A stretch of 32,079 bases of DNA from a virus: positions 1 through 32,079 of IMG/VR virus record IMGVR_UViG_3300042353_000254; one strand, given 5' to 3'. The position numbers were made by a program, and so were the translations under genes. Within the stretch, counting starts at the first letter, position 1; every line of letters starts with the position of its first letter. Below the pieces are notes generated by a model, which was not told the DNA's origin, searched no databases, and saw only the letters and a list, made by a program, of their open reading frames with translations. Below are positions 17,001-25,322 of the stretch, piece after piece.

Positions 17001-20000
17001 GAAGCGTTTGGTGCGTTCTTACATGAGCTGGCAGGGCATATCGGTATACGAAAGATAATTCGTAACGACTTTGTATTCAAAGGTTTAGTAGGACAAATAA
17101 AAAGCTGGTCTGAATCTACAGAAACTAAAGTTGAAAATTTAATTTCCCGCAAAGCCCGCGAAGCGCTAAAACTTTACGAAAAAGATTCGCAGTATCTTAA
17201 CGAGGACGGAACGCCCAACGTAGCCGCGCTTAATGAAGAATTACTAGCGCAGTTCATATCTTTTGCGGCGGAAGACATTAAGCTGACTGGCCCCGCCAAT
17301 AAAAAAGTTATTCTTGAGTTCCTAAATAAAATAATCCAGCGGGTAAAAGCACTATTTGGCGGGAAGTCCACAGGGACTCAGCCCCCTCTAACGGCGGAAG
17401 ACATACTGGGATTAGCCCGTGGCGCGGCGCTGTATATGACGGGCCCTGAGGTCGTCAAGATACAGACTGAAACAGAGAAAGCTACGGAGTCTCGCGCCGA
17501 CGGGGCCGATGATTCCGCCGCATTCATGCGGATGCCGTACCCAGAACTAGAGACCCAGCTCTACACCGCAATCGACAACGGCTTAGCCCACACGCCTGCG
17601 GCTGTCCGGCGCACAATAAAGGCTGGGGTGGAGACGCTATCTAACGTTCCTACGCCGATCCGAAACTTCGTAAACTCGCTCCGCAGTCTTACGTCGATGG
17701 CGGACTACATCCGCCCCATCAACAAAAAGATGGCCGACCTAATCGAACAGTTGCGCGACGTCATTAACGCCCGCGCACAAGATTCGGCGAACCGTAAAGA
17801 AATTCTAGAGGAGATTCTGGTCCGGGCTAAAACCCTGACGGATAGATACTCTAGCGCGACGATGGAAGAATTTAACCGGATAGCACACGACTCCACTATT
17901 GATGGGATAGATTTCTCTGACCCCGCTAACAGCGGGAACCCGTTATACAGAGAATTCTACGCCTTGGATAAGCCGCTCCGAGACATGTATTTTGAGATTG
18001 TAGATAGATACAAACAGTACTCCGTCGAGTATCTGGAGATGTTGGAGAAAATGGGAGGGACGGCGTTTACCCCTGCCATGAAAGAGAAGCAACTGCGGAT
18101 GCAGCGTAAATTGGTCCCATACCTCCCCTTGTACCGGGAGGGGGATTACTGGGTGGGGTACACCAACGCCACCGGAGATTCTGTGATCGAGGCGTTCGAG
18201 AGTCGGAAAGACCGCTTGCAACGAATCAGTTTTCTAAAGGCTAATGGCATAGCGAACCCCGTGGAGTTCGCGCGTCGGGAGAACATCACCACGGGATCTA
18301 TGCCGCCCACGGCGGCGTTCGCGGAAATCCTCAAGACCCTGAAAGAAGCCAACGTAACCGACGCGGTTATCCAAGATGTGTACCGCACATACTTGTCCTT
18401 GTTCCCCGATAAATCCATCAAGCAGCAGTTTAGGCCCCGGCAAAATACGGCGGGTTACCGCCAAGATATTTTCCGTAATTTCGCGGCTGTCGGGTCGAAG
18501 ATGGCTAATGACTTAGCACAGTTTGCTGTGACTAGTCCCTTGGATGAGATTTACAGGGCGTTACGTAGTGAAGAGGTCATTGGTAAACATCCCAGTGAGA
18601 TAGAGAAATCCGTCGGGAATAGTTTAGATATGCAGGAGGCGTTCGTGCGTTCCCCGGTACCCTCTAGGGCCTCGGCCTTTTTGGGAACCCTCAGCTATTG
18701 GTGGTTCATCCTAGGAAATATATCGTCGGGCATTGTCAATCTCACGACCCTGCCGATGGTGACGTATTCCCTGCTGGCGGGGAAGCACGGGATCGGTAAA
18801 ACGAACGCCGCGATGGCTAAAGCAATGCGGATGTATTTTTCGGGCGGCAAAGATCACACGACCTTGATGACGGTGCCGGGTACCAAAATTTCCCTTACGG
18901 ACGTGTCCTTCATGGGAGATAAGGGCCGCGCTAAGTTTGCAAGCAGTCGTCCTGACTTGATCAATGCCTACGAAGCTGCGGTCACCCGTGGCGCTATCCG
19001 ACGGTCTACGGGCTTGGATATTTCGGAGTTCAGGAAACAAAACCTTGAGGATTTCACAGGGACATTCATCCAAGTCCAAACCACGTTAGGGTGGGTGTTC
19101 CAGAACTCGGAGCGCATGAACCGAGAGGTCACATTCGTAGCGGCGTATGAGCTAGCTCGGGACTCTGGAAAATCCGAGGCGGACGCAATAACCGACGCGA
19201 TATACGTTACTGAACAGGCCAACGGTAGTGCTACGTCGGAAACCGGCCCCCGGTTATTCCAGTCGGGCTTAGGGAAGATTGCGGGCACGTTTAAACGGTT
19301 CCCCATTGCGCAGTTGTTTCTGCAGGCCAAGCTATTTCACGAGGCGTTTATCAGTGCTGGCTCAGGTTCAGAGGCCAAGAGGAATAAAGAGATTGCCCGC
19401 AACCAACTCTTCGGGATCTTAGGAGCGTCGCTGATCTTCACAGGGTCTAGCGGCCTGCCGCTAATGGGGGGCCTGTCTATCCTAGCTAGCATGTTGTTCG
19501 GCGACGACGACGAACCCGCAGATCTAGACCGCTGGATGCTGGAGACATTGGGGGAGTTCTGGACCTACGGGCCGATGAACTACGTGACCAACCTAGACAT
19601 CGCGTCACGCACGCAGCTAGGCTCACTCGTGCGGTTAGATCCGGGACATATCGCGGACGTCGGCCCCTTTATGGCGGCATTAGAGCTTATGGCGGGGCCG
19701 TCGGCATCTATCGCTAAGAATATGTGGGATGGGTATAAATTGTTTACCGAAGGTCACACTGAGCGGGCCATAGAGAAATTTGCGCCCACACCCATTAAAA
19801 ATATATTGAAGGCGGGGCGCTTCGCAGACGAGGGGGTCTTAACAAAGCAAGGCGCGGTTATCCAAGACGACGTAAACCCCGCAAACATCCTCGCGCAAGC
19901 TGTGGGGTTTGCCCCAGCAAATGTTGCAGCGCAAATGACGCTTAACAGCATGCGGGTGACCGGGATGAGAACCGCTGCAAAACGCAAACAAGCGCTACTA

Positions 20001-20228
20001 GACCGTCGGTGGGGTATCACTCAGGGCGGCAATAAACCCGCTGCCGTCAAAGCGTGGCAGGAAGAGCAGGCTAGCTACAATAAGAGTGAGTTCGGTCGCG
20101 CCGACCAGATAACCGACAAATCCGTGAAAACATCTACCAAAAACAAACTCGCCTATATCCGAGATTCTATCGCAGGCGTGTCTACTCCGAAGAAGGTGCG
20201 GGAGGTCGTGAGAGAAATCGGAGAATAA
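14082..20228 (+). CDS. Giant internal virion/polyvalent-type protein with HExxGH motif
   Basis: The protein has 2048 residues; a GGA-rich site (AAGGGAA) lies just upstream of ATG. In order it has: an N-terminal segment (VQRYNGKKYKVTLPG); Ala/Gly hydrophobic helices (about 140-320); long coiled coils (about 400-660); a Pro/Glu/Val repeat (about 741-821); and an HELAGH motif at 981-986, the HExxGH form I recall in phage large polyvalent proteins and a possible zinc metallopeptidase site. A C-terminal half follows with two hydrophobic stretches (about 1540-1570 and 1777-1807) and an ERMNREVTFVAAYELAR segment (about 1677) resembling the LPD38-type polyvalent domain. It is much longer than T7 gp16. 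It probably enters or spans the host envelope during DNA ejection. No transglycosylase motif was recognised. Confidence 0.62.
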   Translation: MPNTFEVQRYNGKKYKVTLPGDDATEEDANAYLDNKYGAKPVEEMSAMERIQMLPDKRSFGEALGAGGLRSLSRLKSTVTNVLPAMLDDAIGRKDLAENRLINARYAEAQLQRENPSEFRSLSDVKGLGDVSNFLAENFGEQGANIALTVATGGLGALVGRGMAARGLASRTAVGGTGAAAQNLDRVALQRAQNAADFNYARNPPPSFVGPVRAPFPPGRSPVAATPEAIAAARNRLVTNTLLPQAKRAGAAAGAGVGVALGSFAQTAPEVYEGVYEKTGKLSLPAAIIGGGVNAALEAVVPTAVLSAFKKTPGLQAAVAQTLLRNSGMTPGLVKTVGKTVFKTAVKEGVTEGAQESVNIAAERIVGENSEALTSEDFNRVFEASVRGAAAGGPFGVVEGVGKYSETRAEGDRQLSATQDREARIAKNQQIIQTRKDLAEARAAVRISSGDPVADAEAAKKVTDLQSQLDGLLNIPVAASAPAAGTAAASKVKDILTAAGISMSKGNKSGIPNALRYEKPITAANAQAMRDFLQSKIDDPATDAETKAKIQNQLDTNEALQPRTDVAISKDIEAQTKVVADKQANMAAINNPRYTADQTLLAQENNKLKTLQDELTYYNADDAGKITIDQNNLREQISNPGDLYQYVHAAKTPQGGGLRKKELQELGAQFGGETTNEHPDLVRQIVQRKLDVLKKKPPGVAANTKEITRLGAILDLPEFSEAFAELKARARTAGPAPTPGPAPVVEEPAPVVEEPAPVVEEPAPVVEEPAPVVEEPVAAAPVEEPVAAAPVEAPVAAAPVEAPVVAAPVEAPVAAAPVEEPAFEGFIDPDEDLIASERKLDLANRRKKKLNAFSDDVNESLSGQSDGDDYLMRSPPPVGYAAGTSAHTRAVAEQINVKLGSNIFDTSKSTEYFVHSVYGGKIFVGTRAAFKTFYGKEDLNLEGVSGIAAGNRQGRSGGGEWIAAVFSDGVSVDEAFGAFLHELAGHIGIRKIIRNDFVFKGLVGQIKSWSESTETKVENLISRKAREALKLYEKDSQYLNEDGTPNVAALNEELLAQFISFAAEDIKLTGPANKKVILEFLNKIIQRVKALFGGKSTGTQPPLTAEDILGLARGAALYMTGPEVVKIQTETEKATESRADGADDSAAFMRMPYPELETQLYTAIDNGLAHTPAAVRRTIKAGVETLSNVPTPIRNFVNSLRSLTSMADYIRPINKKMADLIEQLRDVINARAQDSANRKEILEEILVRAKTLTDRYSSATMEEFNRIAHDSTIDGIDFSDPANSGNPLYREFYALDKPLRDMYFEIVDRYKQYSVEYLEMLEKMGGTAFTPAMKEKQLRMQRKLVPYLPLYREGDYWVGYTNATGDSVIEAFESRKDRLQRISFLKANGIANPVEFARRENITTGSMPPTAAFAEILKTLKEANVTDAVIQDVYRTYLSLFPDKSIKQQFRPRQNTAGYRQDIFRNFAAVGSKMANDLAQFAVTSPLDEIYRALRSEEVIGKHPSEIEKSVGNSLDMQEAFVRSPVPSRASAFLGTLSYWWFILGNISSGIVNLTTLPMVTYSLLAGKHGIGKTNAAMAKAMRMYFSGGKDHTTLMTVPGTKISLTDVSFMGDKGRAKFASSRPDLINAYEAAVTRGAIRRSTGLDISEFRKQNLEDFTGTFIQVQTTLGWVFQNSERMNREVTFVAAYELARDSGKSEADAITDAIYVTEQANGSATSETGPRLFQSGLGKIAGTFKRFPIAQLFLQAKLFHEAFISAGSGSEAKRNKEIARNQLFGILGASLIFTGSSGLPLMGGLSILASMLFGDDDEPADLDRWMLETLGEFWTYGPMNYVTNLDIASRTQLGSLVRLDPGHIADVGPFMAALELMAGPSASIAKNMWDGYKLFTEGHTERAIEKFAPTPIKNILKAGRFADEGVLTKQGAVIQDDVNPANILAQAVGFAPANVAAQMTLNSMRVTGMRTAAKRKQALLDRRWGITQGGNKPAAVKAWQEEQASYNKSEFGRADQITDKSVKTSTKNKLAYIRDSIAGVSTPKKVREVVREIGE
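16302..16546 (+). repeat. In-frame Pro/Glu/Val/Ala tandem repeat
   Basis: About five 18-base units encode PAPVVEE-type hexapeptides, followed by units of VAAAPVEE and VAAAPVEA. The units are nearly identical at DNA level (GCGCCAGTAGTGGAAGAACC recurring), indicating recent slippage or duplication. They form a proline-rich, probably extended, linker between the coiled-coil half and the HExxGH region of the 2048-residue protein. Confidence 0.9.
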
Positions 20229-20261
20229 AAAAAGCCCCACAGCGGTTGGCGCGGTGGGGCT
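20227..20261 (-). terminator. Intrinsic terminator for the leftward replication operon
   Basis: AGCCCCAC (20233-20240) pairs with GTGGGGCT (20254-20261) around a 13-base loop. On the minus strand the stem is followed by seven or more U residues (A-run 20227-20233). On the plus strand no T-run follows the stem, so efficient termination is expected only for leftward transcription. It lies at the junction of the two convergent modules. The remaining bases up to 20309 show nothing else. Confidence 0.85.
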
Positions 20262-20309
20262 AAGATCAAGACAATGAGCGGGCGAGTGTGTAGGAAAATT
20301 AGTCGTGTG

Positions 20310-20558
20310 TCAATAGTATCGAACCTTATTTGGGGGCAAACGCCACACCCGTATTCCACGAATACCGTTTTCGTTTACTGTGCTTATACGTATCCTTATT
20401 CTACGTGACCCGCAGGCTTTCTTCACAGCCTTCTCGGCTACCTCACAGTTCAAACACGGTATCCAGAACGACGACCCAACCACAAATTCTTTCCACGGGA
20501 TTATAAAATCTATTGTGTGGATTCTAATCGGGGACGGCGATACGAGGTCTTTAGCCAA
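20310..20558 (-). CDS. Small conserved-type phage protein after the primase
   Basis: The protein has 82 residues and starts at TTG (20556-20558) inside the end of the primase gene, an 8-base overlap, so translation is probably coupled. The core FVVGSSFWIPC is followed by a basic region (VAEKAVKKACGSRRIRIRIS) and IRGIRVWRL. I recall small phage proteins with the same pattern of GxSFxxP, then Lys/Arg, then RVWRL, near replication genes; none has a known function. The basic character would suit nucleic-acid contact. It is the last gene before the terminator. The unusual start makes the exact N-terminus uncertain. Confidence 0.6.
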   Translation of the reverse strand: MAKDLVSPSPIRIHTIDFIIPWKEFVVGSSFWIPCLNCEVAEKAVKKACGSRRIRIRISTVNENGIRGIRVWRLPPNKVRYY

Positions 20559-23394
20559 CGTTTAGCCCGGGCATATAGTTGTCGTCTTCTTGGTACGCAA
20601 ATTTAAAACACCAGACTGGCGGCGAAACCACATTCGTGCCAGACGCCAAACGTTTTCGCACCTCCCCCAGATAAATTCCTTTTTTCTTCAGGTCTTCCAG
20701 CAGGTCGCGGCACACCATCTGCTCCGTTGTGCAGTGATCTCGGAATGGCTTGCTCGATAGGTACATGGTCTTCGTGTCTGGTTCTAGCCGGATAACCAGT
20801 TCGTTCGTCGGGAAGCGGTCAGCTAGTTTCCCCCGCCCACTAGCAGGGTCTGGGATGCTGTCTATAATTAATATGTGACTCATGTGCTTGTGCATGAAGA
20901 GCCCCAAGACGTCCGTATACACGTCGTCCATCTCCCGAACAGCACTCTGTATTTGAGGCAGCAAAACACTCTTTGCCCATGCCTCGTGGCGCTCCATATC
21001 AAAGGTGAACAAGCCAATTTCCCGGCACTTATAACCCATATACAACGCATTAGAAATAACCTGCGAATGAAACCGGTCTCTACTTTGTAAATGCGCGTCA
21101 GCATCGAACCTAGCCTGTATCGCGCCTAGGGCAGCTATCTCCTTTGGTAGGTCTTGGAGCAGGGCTTGTATCAGTATGGGCAACGCCATCCCAAAGTTAT
21201 TGTGCAGTGTCTGTTCGTACAATTCGTAGGCTTCTGCCTTTTGTAAGATCCCAGTAGGCGGCATCGTGTACTCCAGCAGCCGCATGACCTCACCGTTGGT
21301 GGCGGCTTTGATGGAATGCAGCTTCTGTACGAGGGAGGAATTCGACGAGCCAATCGCTATCGTCGCCCACGTGGTCTCATTCTTCCGGGCGAGATTAGCC
21401 GCCCCCTGCATCCGCGCGGGCCCTTGCCCCTGCGACGCTGCGTATAACAGGATGGATGTGTTCACAGGAGTTATGTTGGTCAGTTCGTCATAGCAAACGG
21501 GGAGGTTATTGAATACCCCCATCAAATGCAGCTTATAGGCTAGGGTGTCGGTTTCCTTGCTGAGCAGCGCTGTGGGGTGCCCGAAGAAACTATTGACAGC
21601 TTTCTGTGTAGTTGTTTTACCTGTCCCGGAATCCCCGTGCATGACGTTTACAAATGCCCCCCGGTGTCCCGTGAACGGCATCATCAGCGCCCCTATTCCA
21701 GCGAGTAAGGCAAACGCCTGCGGCTCAAACCCGGGCCGGTCGTAGACTTCTATGACCCGACGCCATTCGGCTAGGTCTCCCTTAGAGTAAATCAGCTTGG
21801 CGAGGGACTCGGTTACTTCCGACGGGGGCGAGTAACGGATCTCCGTGGCGGTTATTTCTTTGTCCCCCAGAATGAAACTCGTGTTGTTGTTCGCCCACCC
21901 GAACTGTGGGTGCAGCACTTCAAGATTCAACAGCGTCTGGTGGTATTTAGCCGAGACAATAAGGTAGGCCGTTATCCGCTCCATCTGTTTGCTAGAGCCG
22001 ATTACCCCGTTCGAAGCCAGCAATTCTCGGAGCTTCTCGTTATTGGAAAGATATGTCAGGGGGATAACGAACTCCCGCACTTTCTCCCGTGGCAGGTGCA
22101 ACCGGCACAGCACTAGGTCGCCTCGGGTGTTGTCCCGCATGCGTTTCACTAGGTACAAATCATGCTCGTAGATCAGGACTTCGTCGTCAGAATCCCCGAA
22201 TATAACCCCACCACTCTTTAGGCGGCTGTACCCCGGGGGCATGTCGGGCACGGTGTATACCACCGGTAGGTCCCCATCCATAACAACCAACTCAGGGGAA
22301 TCCGCGAGGATATGCTCCATCCCTAGCTGGATGGGGCTCTTAATTTTCCCTTTGTGGATGCACTTATCACAGAGGTCTGGCACGAGTCTCGAAAACGTCT
22401 CGCAGGTGTAGGGCTTGTCTAGGGTTTCCTCAGCCTTTGCGTGAGTCTTATCGGCGTCGTACTCCGGGTGCCCCGACGATATTTCGTGAATGTATTGCTC
22501 CCAATCCGAGCAGTTTCGTGCGATTGACAAGCCCGCACGCCACTCGGGTTCCGGGATGGTTGCTTGGTCGAGGACAATGCGGTCTATCTGCGCACATCCT
22601 GTCTGGGTATCAACCCTACCCAATATCTTGGAGAACAGCTTGTGCGTCTGATCTATTTTGCGGAGCATCAACGGCGACGGTTCCCGAGGAATATATTCGG
22701 GTAAATCCATGAGGACCTCTACCGCAGGGGCCTCCACTTCCCCCACCACCTGCGGTACCGACACCACTGGCAACCTCGGGACCGCTGGCAGCCCCCCGAG
22801 CAAAGATTTAAACGTGTCGAACGCCATTACGTCGGCGGTACTCAGCACCTCTGTCTCTAATGGTGGCGTGACCTTATGGTTCTGCGAACCGGGGAGCCGC
22901 AATATCCGAGATAAGTCGGCAGTAACCGCGTGGTCAGCGTGGAACTTGGCTTTTATGCACAGGTCTTTCAGGGCCTCTGCGGCGGGCTTCCACTCCGCTG
23001 CGGAAAGGTCGCGATCCATCACCCAGTACAAATGCAGGCCATTGCCGGAATTAACGATCGTGGGCGGGGGCAGCCCAGTCAATTTGCAAAACGCTATTGC
23101 CGCCGTCGCCCCACTGAAGTGGTCAAGGTATGGCTTACCTTTGCCGCAATCTACATCTAAAAAGAATACCTTTATGCATTCTATATTTTTGTTATTTCTA
23201 GCGTTAGATTTAAACTTAGAACATGCAAAATATACGTTGTACTGCTGCTGTATTAACCATTCCGCCCGGGCCTCCGCATCCTCTTGGGTGGCGCAAAAAT
23301 ACTGTTTATTAGATGTTGGCGTGAGCCCTTGGATGCAGTACATCCCCCTCTCTGGTAAAACCAAAGAGAGGAATTCTGAGATACTCATTGTCAT
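20551..23394 (-). CDS. Primase-helicase (AEP-type primase plus DUF927-like ATPase)
   Basis: The protein has 947 residues; AGGAA lies 7 bases before the first of two in-frame ATGs (23394 and 23388). The N-terminal half has archaeo-eukaryotic primase signatures: the FLDVDCG metal-binding acidic pair (Asp80, Asp82), NSGNGLHLYW (116-124) and DLSRILRLPGS (160-170). Cysteines at 331, 342 and 345 may form a metal or Fe-S site. The C-terminal half is a helicase-type ATPase: Walker A HGDSGTGKTT (586-595) and Walker B LPVCYDE (631-637), in the style of DUF927. The enzyme would make primers and unwind DNA at the phage fork. It shares an operon with the HTH protein and candidate ssDNA-binding protein upstream. 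Confidence 0.85.
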   Translation of the reverse strand: MTMSISEFLSLVLPERGMYCIQGLTPTSNKQYFCATQEDAEARAEWLIQQQYNVYFACSKFKSNARNNKNIECIKVFFLDVDCGKGKPYLDHFSGATAAIAFCKLTGLPPPTIVNSGNGLHLYWVMDRDLSAAEWKPAAEALKDLCIKAKFHADHAVTADLSRILRLPGSQNHKVTPPLETEVLSTADVMAFDTFKSLLGGLPAVPRLPVVSVPQVVGEVEAPAVEVLMDLPEYIPREPSPLMLRKIDQTHKLFSKILGRVDTQTGCAQIDRIVLDQATIPEPEWRAGLSIARNCSDWEQYIHEISSGHPEYDADKTHAKAEETLDKPYTCETFSRLVPDLCDKCIHKGKIKSPIQLGMEHILADSPELVVMDGDLPVVYTVPDMPPGYSRLKSGGVIFGDSDDEVLIYEHDLYLVKRMRDNTRGDLVLCRLHLPREKVREFVIPLTYLSNNEKLRELLASNGVIGSSKQMERITAYLIVSAKYHQTLLNLEVLHPQFGWANNNTSFILGDKEITATEIRYSPPSEVTESLAKLIYSKGDLAEWRRVIEVYDRPGFEPQAFALLAGIGALMMPFTGHRGAFVNVMHGDSGTGKTTTQKAVNSFFGHPTALLSKETDTLAYKLHLMGVFNNLPVCYDELTNITPVNTSILLYAASQGQGPARMQGAANLARKNETTWATIAIGSSNSSLVQKLHSIKAATNGEVMRLLEYTMPPTGILQKAEAYELYEQTLHNNFGMALPILIQALLQDLPKEIAALGAIQARFDADAHLQSRDRFHSQVISNALYMGYKCREIGLFTFDMERHEAWAKSVLLPQIQSAVREMDDVYTDVLGLFMHKHMSHILIIDSIPDPASGRGKLADRFPTNELVIRLEPDTKTMYLSSKPFRDHCTTEQMVCRDLLEDLKKKGIYLGEVRKRLASGTNVVSPPVWCFKFAYQEDDNYMPGLNVG

Positions 23395-23423
23395 AAAATA
23401 TTCCTAGCTTCCAGCAATGTACG

Positions 23424-23660
23424 TTACCAGCCTCCTGCGTTTAGCATGCTCCGAATCTTTTCCCCGTATTTTTTACGGGGGGTGGTAGTACCCGAGAACC
23501 ATTTGTAGATAGTCATACGACTAACTTTGAAATACTCTGTGACTTCAGCAACTGGGATGTCTCGGGAGATGCAGTACCTCCCGAGAAGGACGCCGAGGCT
23601 ATCCCCACCAGCTTCCGCATTAGCCGTAATCGTTCTTTGGGAATAGCCTCGTGCGTCCAA
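23424..23660 (-). CDS. Small helix-turn-helix DNA-binding protein
   Basis: The protein has 78 residues with a TTG start at 23658-23660; GGAGGG sits just upstream and overlaps the end of the preceding gene, which supports this start. Residues about 36-60 (VAEVTEYFKVSRMTIYKWF) form a Cro/CI-type helix-turn-helix, followed by a basic TTTPRKKYGEK tail. It probably binds DNA, either as a transcription regulator of the leftward operon or as a replication-origin factor. The position between the candidate ssDNA-binding protein and the primase fits both. I do not recognise a named regulator. Confidence 0.7.
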   Translation of the reverse strand: MDARGYSQRTITANAEAGGDSLGVLLGRYCISRDIPVAEVTEYFKVSRMTIYKWFSGTTTPRKKYGEKIRSMLNAGGW

Positions 23661-23663
23661 GGG

Positions 23664-24521
23664 TTAACCCTCCTCGTCGCTGTCGGAAGCCGTAGACTTA
23701 CCGGCAAACTTCAGCAGCACGTCCTCCATCGCGGGCTTCGCGGCGGGGGTCTCGCGCTTCGGGGCGCTACGTGCCACCTTCGGCTCTTCGGTCTTCCGGG
23801 AGCTATAGCTCACGGTCGTCGCGGCTACCGCTTCCGGGCTGGTGCCGAGTTCTTCGGTGATCGCCAGCATTGCCTCAGACGGAAACCCAATCGCGTTAAA
23901 CAGGAGCTTCGGAGACTCAGCGTCCGTGTCAAAGCTAATGCGGGTCACGAGCCGGTCAATGGAGTAAGACTGTGAGGACACGTACTTGAAGTACTGCTGC
24001 CACGGCATGTGCGCTGGGTCACCCGTACCAAAGATGCTGGTCGCTGGGAGTTCGAGCTGATAGACCCCGCTCGCCAAGTCTCCCGCCAATGCCACTGCCA
24101 ATACCTGCTTGAACCGGCACGCCCGCGACGAGCCCTGTCCACTGCCGCTGATATTCATGCGGCACCCGTTGCACGCTGGGGCCATCGGCTCGGAGATAGA
24201 CTCGTGCGGCACCTTACCGTCGGCGGACCAGCACGCTGGGAGCTGCCCGTCAGCGGCTTTCGGGTCATACGCAGCGGCGTAGTATGTGCGGTGGATGGAC
24301 GGCGCGATGTTCACCACAACGACGTCGATGCTGCCGGTGGTGATTTTAGCCAGCTCTTCACCGCCCACGACAAGGCGGAACACTTTGCCTTTGATGGAGA
24401 TGCGTTTGCTGGTGGTGCCCTTCATGAGGCTCTTGGTCAGATCGCTCTGACCACGGGCACGAATGTGGTCGGGCACAGATGCCGAACCAAATGGAACGAT
24501 GTCGGATTTTGTATTGCTCAT
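23664..24521 (-). CDS. Candidate single-stranded-DNA-binding protein
   Basis: The protein has 285 residues. The core is beta-rich with a conserved-looking block: CWSADGKVPHESISEPMAP, then CNGCRMNISGSGQGSSRACR. This holds four cysteines suited to a zinc site, followed by VLAVALAGDL and a YQLELPATSIFG block. The C-terminus is a Pro/Ala/Lys linker ending in an acidic tail (SDSDEEG). Zinc-containing core plus acidic C-terminal tail is the hallmark architecture of phage ssDNA-binding proteins such as T4 gp32 and, for the tail, T7 gp2.5. Sequence identity to those is not claimed. Location two genes upstream of the primase agrees. I recall this family mostly annotated as hypothetical. Confidence 0.55.
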   Translation of the reverse strand: MSNTKSDIVPFGSASVPDHIRARGQSDLTKSLMKGTTSKRISIKGKVFRLVVGGEELAKITTGSIDVVVVNIAPSIHRTYYAAAYDPKAADGQLPACWSADGKVPHESISEPMAPACNGCRMNISGSGQGSSRACRFKQVLAVALAGDLASGVYQLELPATSIFGTGDPAHMPWQQYFKYVSSQSYSIDRLVTRISFDTDAESPKLLFNAIGFPSEAMLAITEELGTSPEAVAATTVSYSSRKTEEPKVARSAPKRETPAAKPAMEDVLLKFAGKSTASDSDEEG

Positions 24522-24537
24522 ATCTGCTTCTCTTACC

Positions 24538-24921
24538 TTATTTACGACGAATTACGATTGTGTACTCTTGTTCTATGTTTAACCCCGGGGGGAAAACACC
24601 TTCGTTTTCTTCTAGAAACTGCTTCATGTTTTTCTGCTGGATACGTTTCTCTAATAGGTCAAACGCCCCGTGCTCTTGGATAAAGGCGTACATCGACCCC
24701 CAGTCACCGGTCCAGTACTTGGTCTTCAGGCTCCGCATAGCGACGCCGGAGTTGGTCTTGATGCTGTCTGCGTTAATCTCTTTGCATTGCTCCAACAACG
24801 CCTCGGACAGCATCTCTAAATGTGCGTCCAGCACGGCAATCTGCCCCTCCACTTCAGCCTGCAACCTCCGTTTTTCGTCCCGGATTGCTACGTAGGCACT
24901 CACCATCCTATCGGCGTCCAT
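24538..24921 (-). CDS. Gp157-like phage protein with N-terminal coiled coil
   Basis: The protein has 127 residues; TAATG overlaps the preceding stop by one base. Residues 1-48 are a charged helix (AIRDEKRRLQAEVEGQIAVL). The second half has the conserved-looking blocks SIKTNSGVAMRSLKTKYWTGDW, NMKQFLEENEG and FPPGLN. I recall proteins with this pattern in many phages between ssDNA-binding-like and other replication genes, sometimes grouped as Gp157-like, with no experimentally settled function. Conservation and operon position suggest a DNA metabolism role. Confidence 0.6.
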   Translation of the reverse strand: MDADRMVSAYVAIRDEKRRLQAEVEGQIAVLDAHLEMLSEALLEQCKEINADSIKTNSGVAMRSLKTKYWTGDWGSMYAFIQEHGAFDLLEKRIQQKNMKQFLEENEGVFPPGLNIEQEYTIVIRRK

Positions 24922-25295
24922 TACAACATCCCCTTATTTGCCCGCAGTAGCCTGCGGTCTCGCTCAGCTTTATGGTCGCGCTTCCGCACGGGCGGCGGTG
25001 TCTTATTCGGTCCTCGGCGTTTTTTGTCCGACACCAGAGGCTCTTCCACCTCCACCACTTCTACTACCGGTGGCTCATAGGTCGGCTGCGTGCCGTCTAG
25101 ATTCATGCGGACCCGCCACGCCCGACGTGGGCAGTTGGCGTGGTCTAACTGCTTAGCCCTGATCATCGCCACACGGAATTCTTCGGGGTCGGGAAAGTAA
25201 AACCGAAACCCCTCATCACCCGATGGCTCTGATGGATAATGCGGTGTACCCTCACGGATGTTGGTGCGTACCCCCATCCCTTTTTTAGCTGTCAT
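24921..25295 (-). CDS. Basic hypothetical phage protein
   Basis: I chose ATG 25295 because GAGG (25304-25307) is 8 bases upstream of it. An in-frame ATG at 25301 is too close to that site. The 124-residue product has an N-terminal half with GFRFYFPDPEEFRVAMIRAK, a single Cys, then an acidic Val/Glu run (VVEVVEVEEP) and a highly basic Pro-rich tail (KKRRGPNKTPPPVRKRDHKAERDRR). The basic tail may contact nucleic acid. The family is not recognised. It is the first gene after a 70-base gap holding a candidate promoter. Confidence 0.65.
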   Translation of the reverse strand: MTAKKGMGVRTNIREGTPHYPSEPSGDEGFRFYFPDPEEFRVAMIRAKQLDHANCPRRAWRVRMNLDGTQPTYEPPVVEVVEVEEPLVSDKKRRGPNKTPPPVRKRDHKAERDRRLLRANKGML

Positions 25296-25322
25296 CGTCA
25301 TTGCCTCGTTGTCGTTTTTTAC

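Noticed and set aside
20262-20309. Short gap at the convergent junction considered for a tRNA or small RNA
   Set aside because: It is too short for a tRNA, and no structure apart from the adjoining terminator hairpin is seen.
22658-23407. 249-residue plus-strand frame opposite the primase
   Set aside because: It lies wholly antisense to primase motifs, has a Ser-rich random composition and no ribosome-binding site.
24009-24683. 224-residue plus-strand frame opposite the candidate ssDNA-binding gene
   Set aside because: The coding strand has the conserved-looking domain and operon spacing; this frame has neither.
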